Assembly (NCBI RefSeq): GCF_910592395.1
Contig: NC_088309.1
Coordinates: 28,832,599-28,896,598, forward strand
DNA: 64,000 bases
Reading direction: 5' to 3'
Origin: Lineus longissimus
Taxonomy: Eukaryota > Nemertea > Pilidiophora > Heteronemertea > Lineidae
The stretch's first letter is position 1; each line of letters starts with the position of its first letter. Shown here piece by piece: positions 24,404 to 36,570 of this stretch. The notes under the pieces are model-generated. The model was not told the DNA's origin. It ran no database searches and saw nothing but the letters and a program-made list of their open reading frames with translations. Position numbers and translations under genes: made by a program.

Positions 24404-26750
24404 CTTTGGTGGCGTTCTTCGCAGCCAATCTCTGTTCAAAGGGTTAAAACGTGATTTGGGTGGTACTGAAAATATACAATGTCGTCATGCATCAGAAATG
24501 TGCTATGTTTTCGGGAGAGTGGCAGTTCATGCTGCAGGACACCAAGTTATACGGGGTTAGGTTCCCATCCCAAGCTAACCTTTTGTAGCCATTGTCTGGA
24601 TGATGTCAGATGACTATGTCTGAATATGAACATAGTCTGACTCTCTACTTTTCAGTGGGCTATAAACCTTGACAGAAATGTCAACAAAAACAAAGTGAAG
24701 TGAGGGAAACACTTCCATGATAACATGCACACTGGAAAACAATGTGTCGCCACCTTCCTGGAGGTGGCAAAACCTTGATTGAATTAGCCAACTGATCATT
24801 ACAAATACAATGGTACATTCAGGGTTCAATAAGGTGCGACTAATCAAGCAACAATAATATGTCAGTTTCATCTCAGTTCGTTAGTTTAGATTTGCACATA
24901 TTTAAAAGTATATTTGATTTTTTAGGAAGTTTACATTCAACAAGAAATCCGTTGAACACTGGAAACACTTTCGAAAAGACTCCTTCAATCTGAAGTCTAT
25001 CTACTCTAAGGTTTGATGATGAAAAAGAATTCCGTCAAACTTAAGACAGCTGTGGAAATAACGAACCTTCTGAAGACATGACATCAGCATCCATCTGTAT
25101 AGCAAAGAAGAAAACACCACATACACACTTGTACTTGTACTTATAGGTCAAAATGTAAATCCTGGTAATCAGAGGAGAGAAATTGAACGAAAAGCTTGTC
25201 CTGAACTTGGGATCACAACAAGAGACGTGCGGCAACCAATGTGGCCTGATCTGGAGTCGCTTGATGAATCACCACCAATCACCACCACAGACCGATCCAA
25301 CGCATACCTTAACAAATCTAGGCCATTGTTCTTGACTTTGGGTCTTGCTGTGTAAAACACCAGCGAATAGTCAATCCTAACCTAGTTGGACCTGGGCCAA
25401 TACATCATGATAACTTTTCTACTTGACCTTTGAAAGGGGGACACTTACGATGGTACAACTTGTGGATCAAGAAAAAGAAAAGCACTTACATGGATACACA
25501 ATGCTGTAGTCAAGATATTTTGAAATGCATAAAATATAAAATGTTTAAGGAATGGCAGAGGTCTTTGGTACATTGTTACAGGCCTATACTAGACTAATAC
25601 AGTGAGTAACCTCAGATTGGTACTGGTAGAGCAAGCAGATCCCAAATGCCAAGCCTAACAGAAACATGAGAAATGATGTGAATTCCCTGCAATGCGAATG
25701 GTTAGCTAAGTCTTCTTATGCATACAGAAAAGATGCACCTACCCGGTAAATCCGTTGACAAAATTGGTTCAAGTTTTATGTACCCCTTCGGTCTATTCAG
25801 CAAAATCCTCAAAAAGAAAAGATACTCAACAATATAGGCCCTGGATTAACAAATTGCCAGCTGACAGCTATTTCCAGTCTCAGAAATCCAGTACCCTGAA
25901 CAACTCTGACAGCCATGTGTTGCATGCAACAATGGATTCACTTCTGTATGGCAAACCATGCTGATGGTCGTGATAAATGCCTCCATCATATGATTGCATT
26001 ATGAGTCATTATTACTTTATACGTAGCACGGTCAGACTCGGAGTACAGCCAAGAATAAACGGTTTGGCATCAGCCCATAAACTTGTCAATTGACTGATTT
26101 TTTATTTCTTAACTGAGATCAAGGCATATCGTCGAAGCCACAGAATATTTCAACCGTGATCCTAAGTTAGCCTTGATAATCGACCTTTTCGAAGAAATTT
26201 GTTTGGGTGCTGACCAGTCTTGCATTTCACCATGACCATGTAATTGTAAGTTCACCTGACCTAAACCAGAAAGGTTCAAACTGGCTTAAAGCATTGTATT
26301 GTACGAAGTCGGCTTATGCCTTCTGCGAGTTCTGAGTGTGCACATTTGATTTATTTTGGCTCAACCCATAAACTACCACATTTTTGTACTGAAAATCTAG
26401 GACTATGATTAGAAGGACTAGGCCCTATAATAGGCCTATTTCCGTTTACACCACCATCCAATCCATGTAGCCTATGTCATGTGATTTGTGAAAAATGATA
26501 AAAAAAGATGAAGGCAGCTGGAGAACAAACCGTTTTCCGAGCTACAAGATAAAGTAATGCATAAATCACCGAGTTAAAAACCTGTCTGACATGCATTTCA
26601 AAACGATCAGAAAGTCACTTACCAATCTAACGATCCTATTGTAGTGAAAATAGTAAATTTATTGAGGTCTTTCATCAGCTTTTGCCTCCCATTTTTAATG
26701 TTTACAATCCTGGTTCCCGGTCTCTCAGCGGACACCTGCTGGTGTATTGG
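24404..26750 (-). other. RABGEF1 5' UTR exons, first intron and promoter
   Basis: Upstream of the start codon the coding exon extends to an acceptor TTTGAACAG at about 24432, leaving 28 nt of 5' UTR. A candidate first exon ends at 26623 with the donor GTAAGT (26617-26622, + strand ACTTAC) and extends towards about 26750. The interval between them is an intron of about 2.2 kb with no supported coding exon and no long repeat. The first-exon call rests on the donor, its position and the transition to satellite DNA beyond 26.8 kb, so it is tentative. Confidence 0.4.
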
Positions 26751-26819
26751 TAGTACTGCATGGACTAAGAACTAGTCAATGACCTGATCGCAGCTTCCAT
26801 TTCCTGTGGTCAGATGGCA

Positions 26820-27341
26820 GCAGCGCATGAGACACGACCACGGCGGGAGATTTGACCAGGCCGAATCAGTCCTGGCTGCTCCACCGTGTTGTCAACATGA
26901 TGAGAGTGATGAGACAGTCACAGCCAGGCCGCATCAATCTTCGCCGCACTTTTAGTTGTTAATATGGCGAGAGAGATGAGACAATCACAGCCAGGCCAAA
27001 TCAGTCTCGGCTGCTCTGCCAAGTTGTCTACATCATACATGGTGAAAGAGATGAGAGACAGTCACAGCCAGGCCAAATCAGTCTTGGCTGCTCTGCCAAG
27101 TTGTCTATATGGTGAGAGCGATGAGACAGTCACAGCCAGGCGGCATCAGTCTTCGCCGCACTGCCTAGTTGTTAATATGGTGAGAGAGATGAGACAGTCA
27201 CAGCCAGGCCAAATTAGTCTTGGCTGCTCTGCCAAGTTGTCAACATGGTGAGAGAGATGAGGAAGTCACAGCCAGGCCGAATCAGTCCTGGCTGCTCCAC
27301 CGTGTTGACAACATGATGAGAGAGATGAGATAGTCACAGCC
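26820..27341 (+). repeat. 68-bp satellite, left block
   Basis: Units of about 66-75 bp share GAGAGATGAGACAGTCACAG, CCAGGCC, TCTTGGCTGCTCTGCCAAG or TCCTGGCTGCTCCACCGTG, and TTGTCAACATG. At least two subtypes (a 'CCAAGTTGTC' type and a 'CCACCGTGTTG' type) are interleaved. The same family in the same orientation resumes at 31705. The block stops mid-unit at CACAGCCA, where LINE-like sequence begins. Confidence 0.93.
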
Positions 27342-27540
27342 ACAGTACTTCGATCGTTTCTCCTCCGCACGTGCTAGGACGTGTCTGTCGGAGCTGACAG
27401 CTATCTCGATGATTAGGACCTCCTTTTCCTTCTCATAGAAGACGAGCATGTCGGGGTGCCGGTGTTTTATAGCCGGGCCCGTGGGGACTAGCGAGTCCCA
27501 GAGCAATCTCAGCTTCTTTCCAGAGTACGAGTGGTCATTG
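27342..27540 (-). mobile_element. Non-LTR retrotransposon (LINE) fragment, 3' ORF end
   Basis: The minus strand encodes LLWDSLVPTGPAIKHRHPDM, then IIEIAVSSDRHVLARAEEKR. This follows the W-D-x-P-x-x-T-D...RPDI...IDVAVPAD-N...EKxxKY signature at the C-terminal end of many R2-like and related invertebrate LINE polyproteins. Coding similarity stops at KRSKY, exactly where satellite sequence starts. No reverse-transcriptase core is found upstream. It is therefore a short truncated remnant, probably dead. The family assignment rests on my recollection of that signature. Confidence 0.6.
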
Positions 27541-29636
27541 GAACCGGCTTCTCAAGACCACATACCGATGGTATCCATCAATATGTGTCTCCTTGACTGA
27601 TGTAAACAGTACCGGTACCATTATATAGAGGATGTAGGGGCATGCAATGGGAGGATAGGTCATGCCCCAGACATCAACAATCGGTGATCCTCAATATTGG
27701 TCACCATGGCATGCATGCATGCATATCTTAGAATAAATTAACTATGTTGCATATACATGGCTGTATAGCAAAATAGTCAAAATTAGCGAAGATATGCACA
27801 TGTCACTGTGCTACGAGTATTTGGTCAGCAGGCGTTCGTCTATTACGCGATCACGACCACTTCAAAACGTTGAGCAGATAAAGAAAGTTTGATACCTAAC
27901 TAATTTCTGAAAGATCAATATTTTGGTTTTGCTAATGTGCCTTTACTAATATGTTCTTTCGTTTTCATCTCAAGAAATATCAACCTGAAAGTGATCTTGA
28001 TTTTATCGATAGATACCTATTACACCAAGTGATATTCTTATGTAAGAGTTTTTTTAATATATTTGTCATAACAATTTTACAATACCCAAAATATGGGTCA
28101 TACCAGCAGACCACAGGCCTAGTCTACATATAGGCCCCTACTATAAATCAGATACTTGGTCGTGGTCAATTGGACAGATTACCACTCGGAAGAGATTGTC
28201 CCCATGTTTATTAGAAATGTCTTTAGGACCGACTGACTGATGAGACTGTCCATATGATTATTGGAGATGTCTCTTGGACAAATTTCTCTTCGAGTAATTT
28301 CTAATTGAGGAGCCAGCACAATTAAATACTCCATTGGCATGTGTGATGTTATCATCAGTATCTTTGTCACAATTTGTATCCACTTTCATCTCGGTTGTGT
28401 TGGCATTTGTTTCAGGTATCGCACATTCCCAGAAACCCATTGTTGTGGATGATTTGAGACCAGCTATTGGCTGCTAGTGCTACGGCTAAAAATCAAACGA
28501 GGACTGACAACGAATTTGAGGGCTTTTTCCAAAATTACACTGTAGACAAATTGATCAAGTAAAGTATTTTTATGTAGATATTGACGTCATTTTGGTGGCA
28601 CGTTTAAGATGACTGTGGTCCCAAGTAGTACTCAAGTTGTACTTAAAGAGTTGTCAGGTAGATATTGTGTACTGCCAGTCTCGTGAGATCAGATAACCAG
28701 CTGGCAGAGGTTGGTTGTTCCATTGTCCGTCCTTGTGAGATGATTACCAGGGTACAACCAAATCAGTTGTCTTGTATCACAGTGTAATGTTGTCTTGTAC
28801 AGCTAAAGGACCCTTTGAAGGTTGTGTCAATGTCTTCCCAACCTGACCAGATATCCAGCTGGAAGAGGTTGGTTGTTGCGTAGGCTGTCCTGTCGTCTCC
28901 GAAGTTCATTAGCGGTAACCTTAGCGTAATTTTTAGGTTGTGTAAAGGTCTTCCCAACCTGACCAGATAACCAGCTGGCAGAGGGTAGTTGTTTCGCGTC
29001 AGAGTTTTTATGTTGTGTCAAGGCCTTCACAATCTGAATAGATAAGCAGCTGGCAGAGGTTGATTGTTTCCACATCCCACAGACCATGCAGACAGAAAGA
29101 TATTGGGATTTCACCAATCGCAATTGCCGTCGCCTGTACCATGACAGAAGACGGACAATAGTGCGATGGGCTTCATGATTTTGCTTGGGTTGGGGAGTTC
29201 CTGGGCTGATAAGGGCAGACATACATTGGGTCAGGTCAAGTATTGGGGTTGAGAAAGTGTTAGGTGTTGGTGTAGGGGGCCTACCCTAAGGATAAAATAA
29301 TGTGTCTCAATTTCACCATGGCAATCTGACAGCACTTCACCATAGTGAATTGGGACGGTGAAATATTTTACCATGGTGAGCATGGTAAATTCTACATTCA
29401 TGGTGAGCATGGTAAACTTTGAATTCACCATGGTGAACGCTGCATTCACCATGGTGAGCATGGTCAACTCCGATTTTACCATGGTGAATCTGAGATTTTT
29501 TTCTTAAGGGTCATCTCCATCCAAACCAATTCACCGACTTAACGTTGCCCTCTTTTAAGGCAACAAAATAATGAAAACAGATGCAAAGACAGGAGACTAA
29601 AGACGGAATACAATGTACAGAACACAGCCTTGTTAT
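27541..29636. other. Repeat-rich spacer, no supported gene
   Basis: This stretch holds AT-rich DNA and short repeats but no gene I can support. A 60-codon minus-strand ORF begins at 28440 (MGFWECAIPETNAN), with a CCAAT box (minus strand AGCCAAT) about 30 bp upstream, but I see no family or splice support. Degenerate copies sharing CCAGCTGGCAGAGG lie at about 28690, 28855, 28970 and 29045, often preceded by a CCTGACCAGATA-like sequence. From 29300 to 29490 the palindromic word TTCACCATGGTGAA or close variants recurs about eight times. Confidence 0.55.
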
Positions 29637-30107
29637 TCATGAAACATAGACTCTTGTCGACAACAAACAGTCAACAGAATTTTGGCAGGATTTTTCAAAA
29701 TAACAATGATGCTTTTTGTTTCTAACAGGATTGTGTGCAGCCCAGGCTTCAATCTCTTCATCTATCTGGGCCCTCGATGATGGCACCTTTGGTCCCTCAC
29801 CATATTCAGGCTTCGCCCTCAACGGGGCCCCCTCTATCCAGCTGTGCTGGATCCACTCCCTTATTTGATGGTGACCTACCATGTGGTCCAGCCACCAGTC
29901 AGACAAGGATCCCCTTTTGCGATTTGTTGCTACTTCTGGCTGTACCGAGGCTACTTTTTGCTGGGTCACTGGATGTACCAAGTCATGCCCGCTGAAACGA
30001 CAAGTGATCATATCAACATTGTTGTGGCGATACTCAACACCATCCCTTCGCAATTCCCACAGCCCGTGATCACTGTTCACCAAAAGATTTGAGAAACAAG
30101 TCGTCAC
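29637..30107 (-). CDS. Unrecognised open reading frame, possibly mobile-element derived
   Basis: The 156-codon frame is the longest non-repetitive ORF in the repeat zone. The frame stays open about 30 nt further upstream without a Met. Composition looks protein-like, with Trp-rich blocks such as SDWWLDHMVGHHQIREWIQH and acidic SSRAQIDEEIEAWAAHNPV. No domain is recognised. It lies inside the 4.4-kb segment that splits the satellite array, so a transposon-derived or captured fragment is plausible. A chance ORF is not excluded. Confidence 0.3.
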   Translation of the reverse strand: MTTCFSNLLVNSDHGLWELRRDGVEYRHNNVDMITCRFSGHDLVHPVTQQKVASVQPEVATNRKRGSLSDWWLDHMVGHHQIREWIQHSWIEGAPLRAKPEYGEGPKVPSSRAQIDEEIEAWAAHNPVRNKKHHCYFEKSCQNSVDCLLSTRVYVS

Positions 30108-31189
30108 AATTCCGTTGGCGTCATATGCAATTTGAATTGCAGCAGACGTCGCGGTTTAACATAAGTTGTGTACCGGTGCTACCGAATACGCTGCATGACA
30201 CAAGGGCCTTAACATCACAGTAGAAAAGAATCATATTGAATTTGACTAAATCACAGGGCTCAGCCAGGCCTCTGAATCTGATATCATGATGGGGGGCGGG
30301 CGAGGGGGTTGGTCCAGCAGCGGCTGGCAGCGGACATTTGTCTTGACTCTTGCTTAGCGCTGCTACAGCTGAAAGTGCTGTGGTACAGTCTAGAAGCAGT
30401 GTCATCATTGGCGAAATGGACCAAAGTTTGTGAGGGGCTGAGTTTCGTCCAAAAATATCTGTTTACACACTACGGCAATGGCGTATTGCAGGTACACGTC
30501 AACGGGTCATTGATTGTCGGACGTCAGTTCGCCAAGAAAACCAAAGGAATCGAAGGATTCATTGAACTCATAACCACACATCATTAGTTTTCAGTGAAGT
30601 GCAACTGTATTCCTAGGTAAATCACTTTGGTATATAGAGAGTAAGATTACAATTAACTCACGTTAAAGTTTGAGTTCCGGGGAGGTAGCGTTGTCAGTAC
30701 GTTGGTTTAGGGGCGCAATAACCTAGCTTATAGCGAGCAATTAGTACACTAAGATTTCAGTGATTAACATAATAGTTGCAAGTATTTGGCATTTTAGACT
30801 CATATTTCGTGCTATAATAACTACGTTGTAAACATAATGCTCAAAATTGATTCATGAAAAAGTTGTTAGGGCAATATCAAGCAAGCAGTAATGGAAAAAA
30901 GTGTAATTCCATTAACTGAATATTGTTTTTAGACACTATAACATTTTAGGCCTACGTTTCCGTAAACCACGAGAACAATGTATGTGAAAAAAACAACACA
31001 TATAAGTGAGGCGCCGAGTATACAGTAATTGTATCGGTAAAGAAAAGCTCGGTCTCTAAAGTCTGGAGGTCCGGAGTCCGTAAATGTGACGGTCACGAGA
31101 GTGGCTTGTTCTTACGGATAGATCGAGAGGGCGGGCGCTGGGGTTCCGCCGACGGTGCTCGCATGCATTAGTCGTATCCCCGAAACCTT
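30108..31189. other. AT-rich spacer without a supported gene
   Basis: A short + strand ORF (30309-30587) and a minus ORF (30121-30408) overlap each other and lack family resemblance. The remainder, 30600-31020, is AT-rich and featureless. Nothing here could be assigned. Confidence 0.45.
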
Positions 31190-31620
31190 TACAACGCGAA
31201 CAAAGCTCGTGGCATCCATGACGGTATAGGAATTGACGGTGAGGTAACAAAAAAACTCGTGGCATATCGGATGCGCATCCGATGACGGTAAAGAAATTGA
31301 CGGTAAAGGATCTCGTGGCATATCGGATGCGCATCCGAAGACGGTAAGGGAATTGACGGTGAAGGATCTCGTGGCATATCGGATGCGCATCCGATGACGG
31401 TAAAGAAATTGACGGTAAAGGATCTCGTGGCATCGGATGCGCATCCGAAGACGGTAAGGGAATTGACGGTGAAGGATCTCGTGGCATATCGGATCCCAAG
31501 ACGGTAAGGGAATTGACGGTGAAGGATCTCGTGGCATATCGGATGCGCATCCGAAGACGGTAAGGGAATTGACGGTAAAGGATCTCGTGGCATATCGGAT
31601 GCGCATCCGATGACGGTTTT
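31190..31620 (-). repeat. 56-bp tandem repeat with a 16-bp palindrome in most units
   Basis: Landmark TCTCGTGGCATATC recurs at 31311, 31367, 31423, 31477, 31527 and 31583, with a basic spacing of 56 bp and two shortened units (54, 50). Most units hold the perfect palindrome TCGGATGCGCATCCGA (for example 31267-31282). Two sub-units alternate (GATGACGGTAAAGAAATTGA and GAAGACGGTAAGGGAATTGA). The array runs into a short AT microsatellite at 31620-31650. All three minus frames are open across it (134-190 codons) only because the unit lacks stops. Confidence 0.93.
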
Positions 31621-31704
31621 ATATACATATATATATAAATTATATAAATTTTAGTTTTACACTATTATGTAAGTGCAAGCTCTAGTGAGCTCACACAACT
31701 GTTT

Positions 31705-32655
31705 GACAGTCCTGGCTCCTCCATCGTGCTGACAACATGATGAGAGAGATGAGACAGTCACAGCCAGGCAAAAAAAGTCTTGGCTGCTCTGCCAAGTTGT
31801 CAACATGGTGAGAGAGATGAGGAAGTCACAGCCAGGCCGAATCAGTCCTGGCTGCTCCAGCGTGTTGACAACATGATGCGTGTGATGAGACAGTCACAGC
31901 CAGGCCGCATCAATCTTCGCCGCACTGCCTAGTTGTTAATAAGGCGAGAGAGATGAGACAGTCAGAGCCAGGCCGAATCAGTTCTGGCTGCTCCACCGTG
32001 TTGACAATAATTATGGTGAAAGAGATGAGACAGTCACAGCCAGGCCAAATCAGTCTTGGCTGCTCTGCCAAGTTGTCAACATGGTGAGAGAGATGAGGCA
32101 GTCACAGCCAGGCCGAATCAGTCCTGGCTGCTCCACCGTGTTGACAACATGATGAGAGAGACGAGGAAGTCACAGCCAGGCCGAATCAATCCTGGCTGCT
32201 CCACCGTGCTGACAACATGATGAGAGAGGTGAGGAAGTCACAGCCAGGCCGAATCAATCCTGGCTGCTCCACCGTACTGACAACATGATGCGAGTGATGA
32301 GACAGTCACAGCCAGGCCACATCAATCTTCGCCGCACTGTCTAGTTGTTAATATGGCGAGAGAGATGAGACAGCTCACAGCCAGGTCGAATCAGTTCTTG
32401 CTGCTCCACCGTGTTGACAATAATTATGGTGAGAGAGATGAGACAGTCACAGCCAGGCCAAATCAGTCTTGGCTGCTCTGCCAAGTTGTCAACATGGTGA
32501 GAGAGATGAGGAAGTCACAGCCAGGCCGAATCAGTCCTGGCTGCTCCACCGTGTTGACAACATGATGAGAGAGATGAGGAAGTCACAACCAGGCCGAATC
32601 AGTCCTGGCTGCTCCACCGTGTTGACAACATGATGAGAGAGATGAGGAAGTCACA
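31705..32655 (+). repeat. 68-bp satellite, right block
   Basis: About 14 units of the same family and orientation as 26820-27341. The block starts mid-unit with CAGTCCTGGCTCCTCC, close to the point in the unit at which the left block stops (CACAGCCA). The missing piece between the two broken ends is only about 8 nt of a unit. The last copies end at GAAGTCACAACTTGG. Confidence 0.93.
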
Positions 32656-32821
32656 ACTTGGAACCTGACACTGTAGCAATAGTCTTTGATATTTTGCATG
32701 ATGTTTTCATTTCTTCACCCAATTTCAAAGGGACAATATAGGCAGCAGCTAGGCAGGCAAGATAAAGATACACAAAGTCGCCAATAGGGTTCTCTCATAT
32801 CTCCCAATAGGCAGTAGGCCT

Positions 32822-32933
32822 ACGTCGAAACACCCTGAGGAAATCAGGGGTTAAAGTTCGCTTCTCCGGCCCTGCACACAAACGGCCGGAGAAGCGAACA
32901 CTAACCCCTGATTTCCTCAGGATGACGTCGAAA
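32822..32933. mobile_element. 94-bp foldback MITE flanked by a 9-bp target duplication
   Basis: Element 32831-32924 consists of two 41-nt arms in inverted orientation (32831-32871 and 32884-32924) around a 12-nt loop. The arms match at 38 of 41 positions by hand count; outer ends are CACCCTGAGG and CCTCAGGATG. The perfect direct repeat ACGTCGAAA flanks it at 32822-32830 and 32925-32933. A 9-bp duplication fits Mutator-like (or Merlin-like) transposition. It carries no ORF, so it would be non-autonomous. The RNA could fold into a long hairpin. Confidence 0.85.
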
Positions 32934-34866
32934 TGATTCACGCTTGTACGAGGAATTGGTTAGTGCTGAGTCTGAAATGACCAAGGGCCAACTTATGTCT
33001 GTAACTGTAAGTCACCCACTCTCCGAAGACAGTCACAACCCTGGAGGAGACACTACAAATTGTATTTTGCTTCATCATTACATGACCGGAGACTGACCCA
33101 CAGATTACCAGCTCAAAGTCAGCAAGTAGGATCTGATATATTGAACCAGTCAACACTCAATATAAGAACATGGTCGATCGAATTCTCCGTCTCATCCTAG
33201 AATCGTGCAATGTAGATCTGACACAACAGCTCGACCCTGCCACAGAGAAGACAGTTATAATTAATGTATGTCTTCGATATTCAGATTGAGTCTTGTGTGT
33301 TTGAAAGATTCTTGTGTTTATTGACAACTGTCTCCCACCTTCCCGATATTATTGTGTTGTAGCCTGACTATCATTGTGACAATTAGGTTCAACCTGGTCT
33401 ACCTGAGGGTGAGACACCTCGACGTGACCACAGAGAAGACAGTTCATAGCCTTGCTGCCACAGAGACAATGTTGACACCCCTTGCCTGACTGAAAGTAGA
33501 CATCCCGATTAATTTTATCGAATTTCCCTATTCCTCGGTCCCAAAATTCTCATCAGTGGGAAACTCACTACAACGTGTACAAAATGTGCGAAGAAGTAAA
33601 CAGCGTCAATATTTTCCACTTTTCATGCCGGTGTAACATCTGTGGTTGTTTCCCATGTGTCAGTGTTTCCAAACAATAGGCAGCTAGAGAGACCATGACT
33701 TTTCAATAGGGGGAAACACAGAAAAACTTGTCAATCTATATTTTAGCGTTCCCAAACAATGAGGGGAAACACTCAAAAATAGAAACACTCAAAAATAGAA
33801 ACACTCAAAAACATTACACCGGGACTACTAGGTATTGTCCTCACTAAGGGGTGGCAGCATAGACCAATGACCTGCAACGCAGCTGCTACGTAGTGGGGTT
33901 AACACCATGGATGTAATGCAGAGAGAATTTGCACAGCATATAAGGGACTCGATAGGAAGTATATTAATAAGATAAACCACAGATTAAACCAGGTTCATGC
34001 TTGCTTTGACTTGATGAATGACGGATCTGAGGGAGCTGGTTCAAGGGGTTCCAGCTGTAAATCGTCCCCCGCCCTAAAAACGGGCGATATTTTTAATTTT
34101 TAGTAATCGCCTAATACCATTTTCTTCGCTCAGATGGCAGCACCAGAGAAGATGAGTGTCGTACGGATATATCAGCTTGGAGGACGTACTGGCGTGTCCT
34201 TCAGAAATGACTTCGACCTGGCCAAAACAAAGACAGTTCACTAGCACAGCTGCCACAGAGACGAAGTAACAACCTGACATTCAGAGGGCATGTCATCTTG
34301 ATCCATGCGGAGAGTTCATAGAGTGACAGCGACATAGGTACAACCAGGCCTTGTTGTGAAGACAATCCACTAGGTTGGCTGTTGTCACAGGTAGAGTGTC
34401 ACATTCTGGCCTTGCTGGTCATGTGATGCAATACCTCCAAAGACAGTTCACCTTCCCGGCAGCAATAAGGACAGAGTAACAATGTGGCCCGACATCCAGA
34501 ACCAGGCTGAGAGAGACGATTCACCAGTCTCAGAGTGCGTCAGTCGGAGTGTCTTCCAAGAGACTTGGGCCTGACAAACAATGTAGATCGAATCTACATG
34601 CGAGTTTGTGACAAAGGGTGTCCAGTGATTCAGACTTCTGTCATTGTCACAACCCAATTCACAGGTCAGGAGAAATTCTAACAGAAATACTGGATTATGG
34701 GTTTTGTTCTTCAGTCATAACATCATAACATATAACATATATCATAACATTCTAGCAATGGGGTTGGGTGAGGGACAAGGTCAATCCACTGCCTACAGAG
34801 TGTTTGAGATTAATTTGAGCTTAAAAGAAACAAACTAACACATAATTGTCAAACCATTTTTAAAAT
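32934..34866. other. Spacer with highly diverged repeats
   Basis: No gene is supported. The words GACAGTTCA and GCCACAGAGA recur around 33235, 33427, 34224 and 34440, consistent with an old decayed repeat family. A small 16-bp repeat (AGAAACACTCAAAAAT, about 3 copies) lies at 33763-33812. Confidence 0.45.
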
Positions 34867-34872
34867 TTTATT
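34867..34872 (-). terminator. Candidate polyadenylation signal of the 72-aa gene
   Basis: TTTATT (AATAAA on the minus strand) is the first canonical signal I see downstream of the stop at 36571. The AT-rich interval 34873-36570 would then be a 1.7-kb 3' UTR. It includes a short CTATATCTAT/ACATGTACACA repeat near 36350-36430. Confidence 0.3.
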
Positions 34873-36570
34873 CTCTACCCTATTCTCACTTCAATGTATA
34901 CTCTCCCAGGTTTCAATGTGATACAAGCAACTTCACACTGCTGTTGATGGTCTCAAGGCGGGCACTTTACCACAATTTTCATGAAATAATATATTGGATG
35001 TCTTTGTGAACAATTTCTTTGTGTAGAGTTTCTTATGAGCAGGTCAGTCTGAGCTGCCTCAGATGTGTGTCTTTTAAAGAATGGTTGCCTAAAGGGTCAC
35101 CCACAAACATCAAGATCTTCCACAACTGATCTCGATCAAAGCCTGGTAACCATGAACAACCAGTCATGAATTACTGAACTTTTGAAATATATTCAGATTT
35201 GGAGTTGACATTAGCCATGTGCACTGTTTCTCAGCACCTATAGAATGTAGAGCAGATAATGTTCACAAAGACATATGTCACACCAGAGAATCCCTTCTCT
35301 CTTCAATCATTTGATTGCACTCTTAAACATAATTTGAAAGTCCACCATCATGTCATTTTTCATCACATCTTTACAATGAATGACATCGCTCGTTGTGATG
35401 TCAGCATGGTTTGTCCGCTGCCTGAAGTCTCATACAGTAACACTCTAAGGTAACATCAGAAAATGTACATTTACGTAATCCTATACGAACAGTCAAGCTC
35501 CTATGCTATGATCAATGTTTATACTTTGTCCTACAAGAAATCGCCACTTAAATCTTTAGAAAATATGAATTTTCATGATATCATGCCAAGCGTAGGCCTA
35601 ATACATGACAATGCATCGAGAATAGTCCCAATACATAATATTGTGCCAAGTTTGGGCCCAAGTGTCCAGTTTACATGTAAGCCCAATTCCATGTACAATT
35701 TATACCCAGATTAGGCCCAGTATCATGTATAATAATAGAGATCACATTATAACTTACACTTGCATTCTTCGAACATTGAAAAGAAAGCTTGAACTCTTTA
35801 CATGGAGTTGAGGAATTATCATCGTCATCCTTGAACAAACACACTATTTACATTTTGATTATTATTCATTTCCTAGGAGACGATTTTACCATGAATCAGT
35901 TAATTGATCAATTAATTCACATTGATTGTGTCATCATAAGTATCTCCTTGTTGTCACGGTCACCTCCAGGCTGATTCACGTGTTACTGTGTCTAGTACAC
36001 ACAAACTCAACAATCCATACTCAGCTGGTGAGGTGACCTTGTTTCCTATGCACTTTATACAATGCAGAAGCCCAAACCAGAAATATGCGCACGTCTGCTA
36101 ACATTTCATCAGAGCGTTCTTGTATCATACTAGTTGCATATGAAGTTACCTCTATCTGTCTATGATTGTATAAAATAAATTAGCATTTAAATATCAAAAC
36201 AGTCTATGTATAAAACTCTCCAATACACATATAACTACATACAACTTGAACTGTAAGCCTCCCTTATATTATCAAATGTAGAAAACTAAGGTCTCGTCCA
36301 CGTGCATCAGTTATCATATTTGCAAACGTCCACTTCTATATGATGTACACACCTATATCTATATGATGTACATGTACACACCTATATCTATAACATTTAC
36401 ATGTACACAACTATATCTATAACATTCATATCTTTGTACATAACCTGTCTTGTGAATATCAATATGTCGCACAGCATTGTAAAAGTTTAATAAGCTTTAA
36501 CCCACCAACAAGAGAAAAAACAAGCACTATAACAAGGAGGAGTATATGGGACAAAAACAAACAGCAAAAG

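Noticed and set aside
28258-28440. 60-codon minus ORF with a CCAAT box upstream
   Set aside because: Too short, no recognisable domain, lies among degenerate repeats; chance remains the simplest explanation.
31056-31628. Overlapping minus-strand ORFs of 134, 164 and 190 codons
   Set aside because: They are the same 56-bp repeat read in three frames; the unit simply lacks stop codons. No family resemblance.
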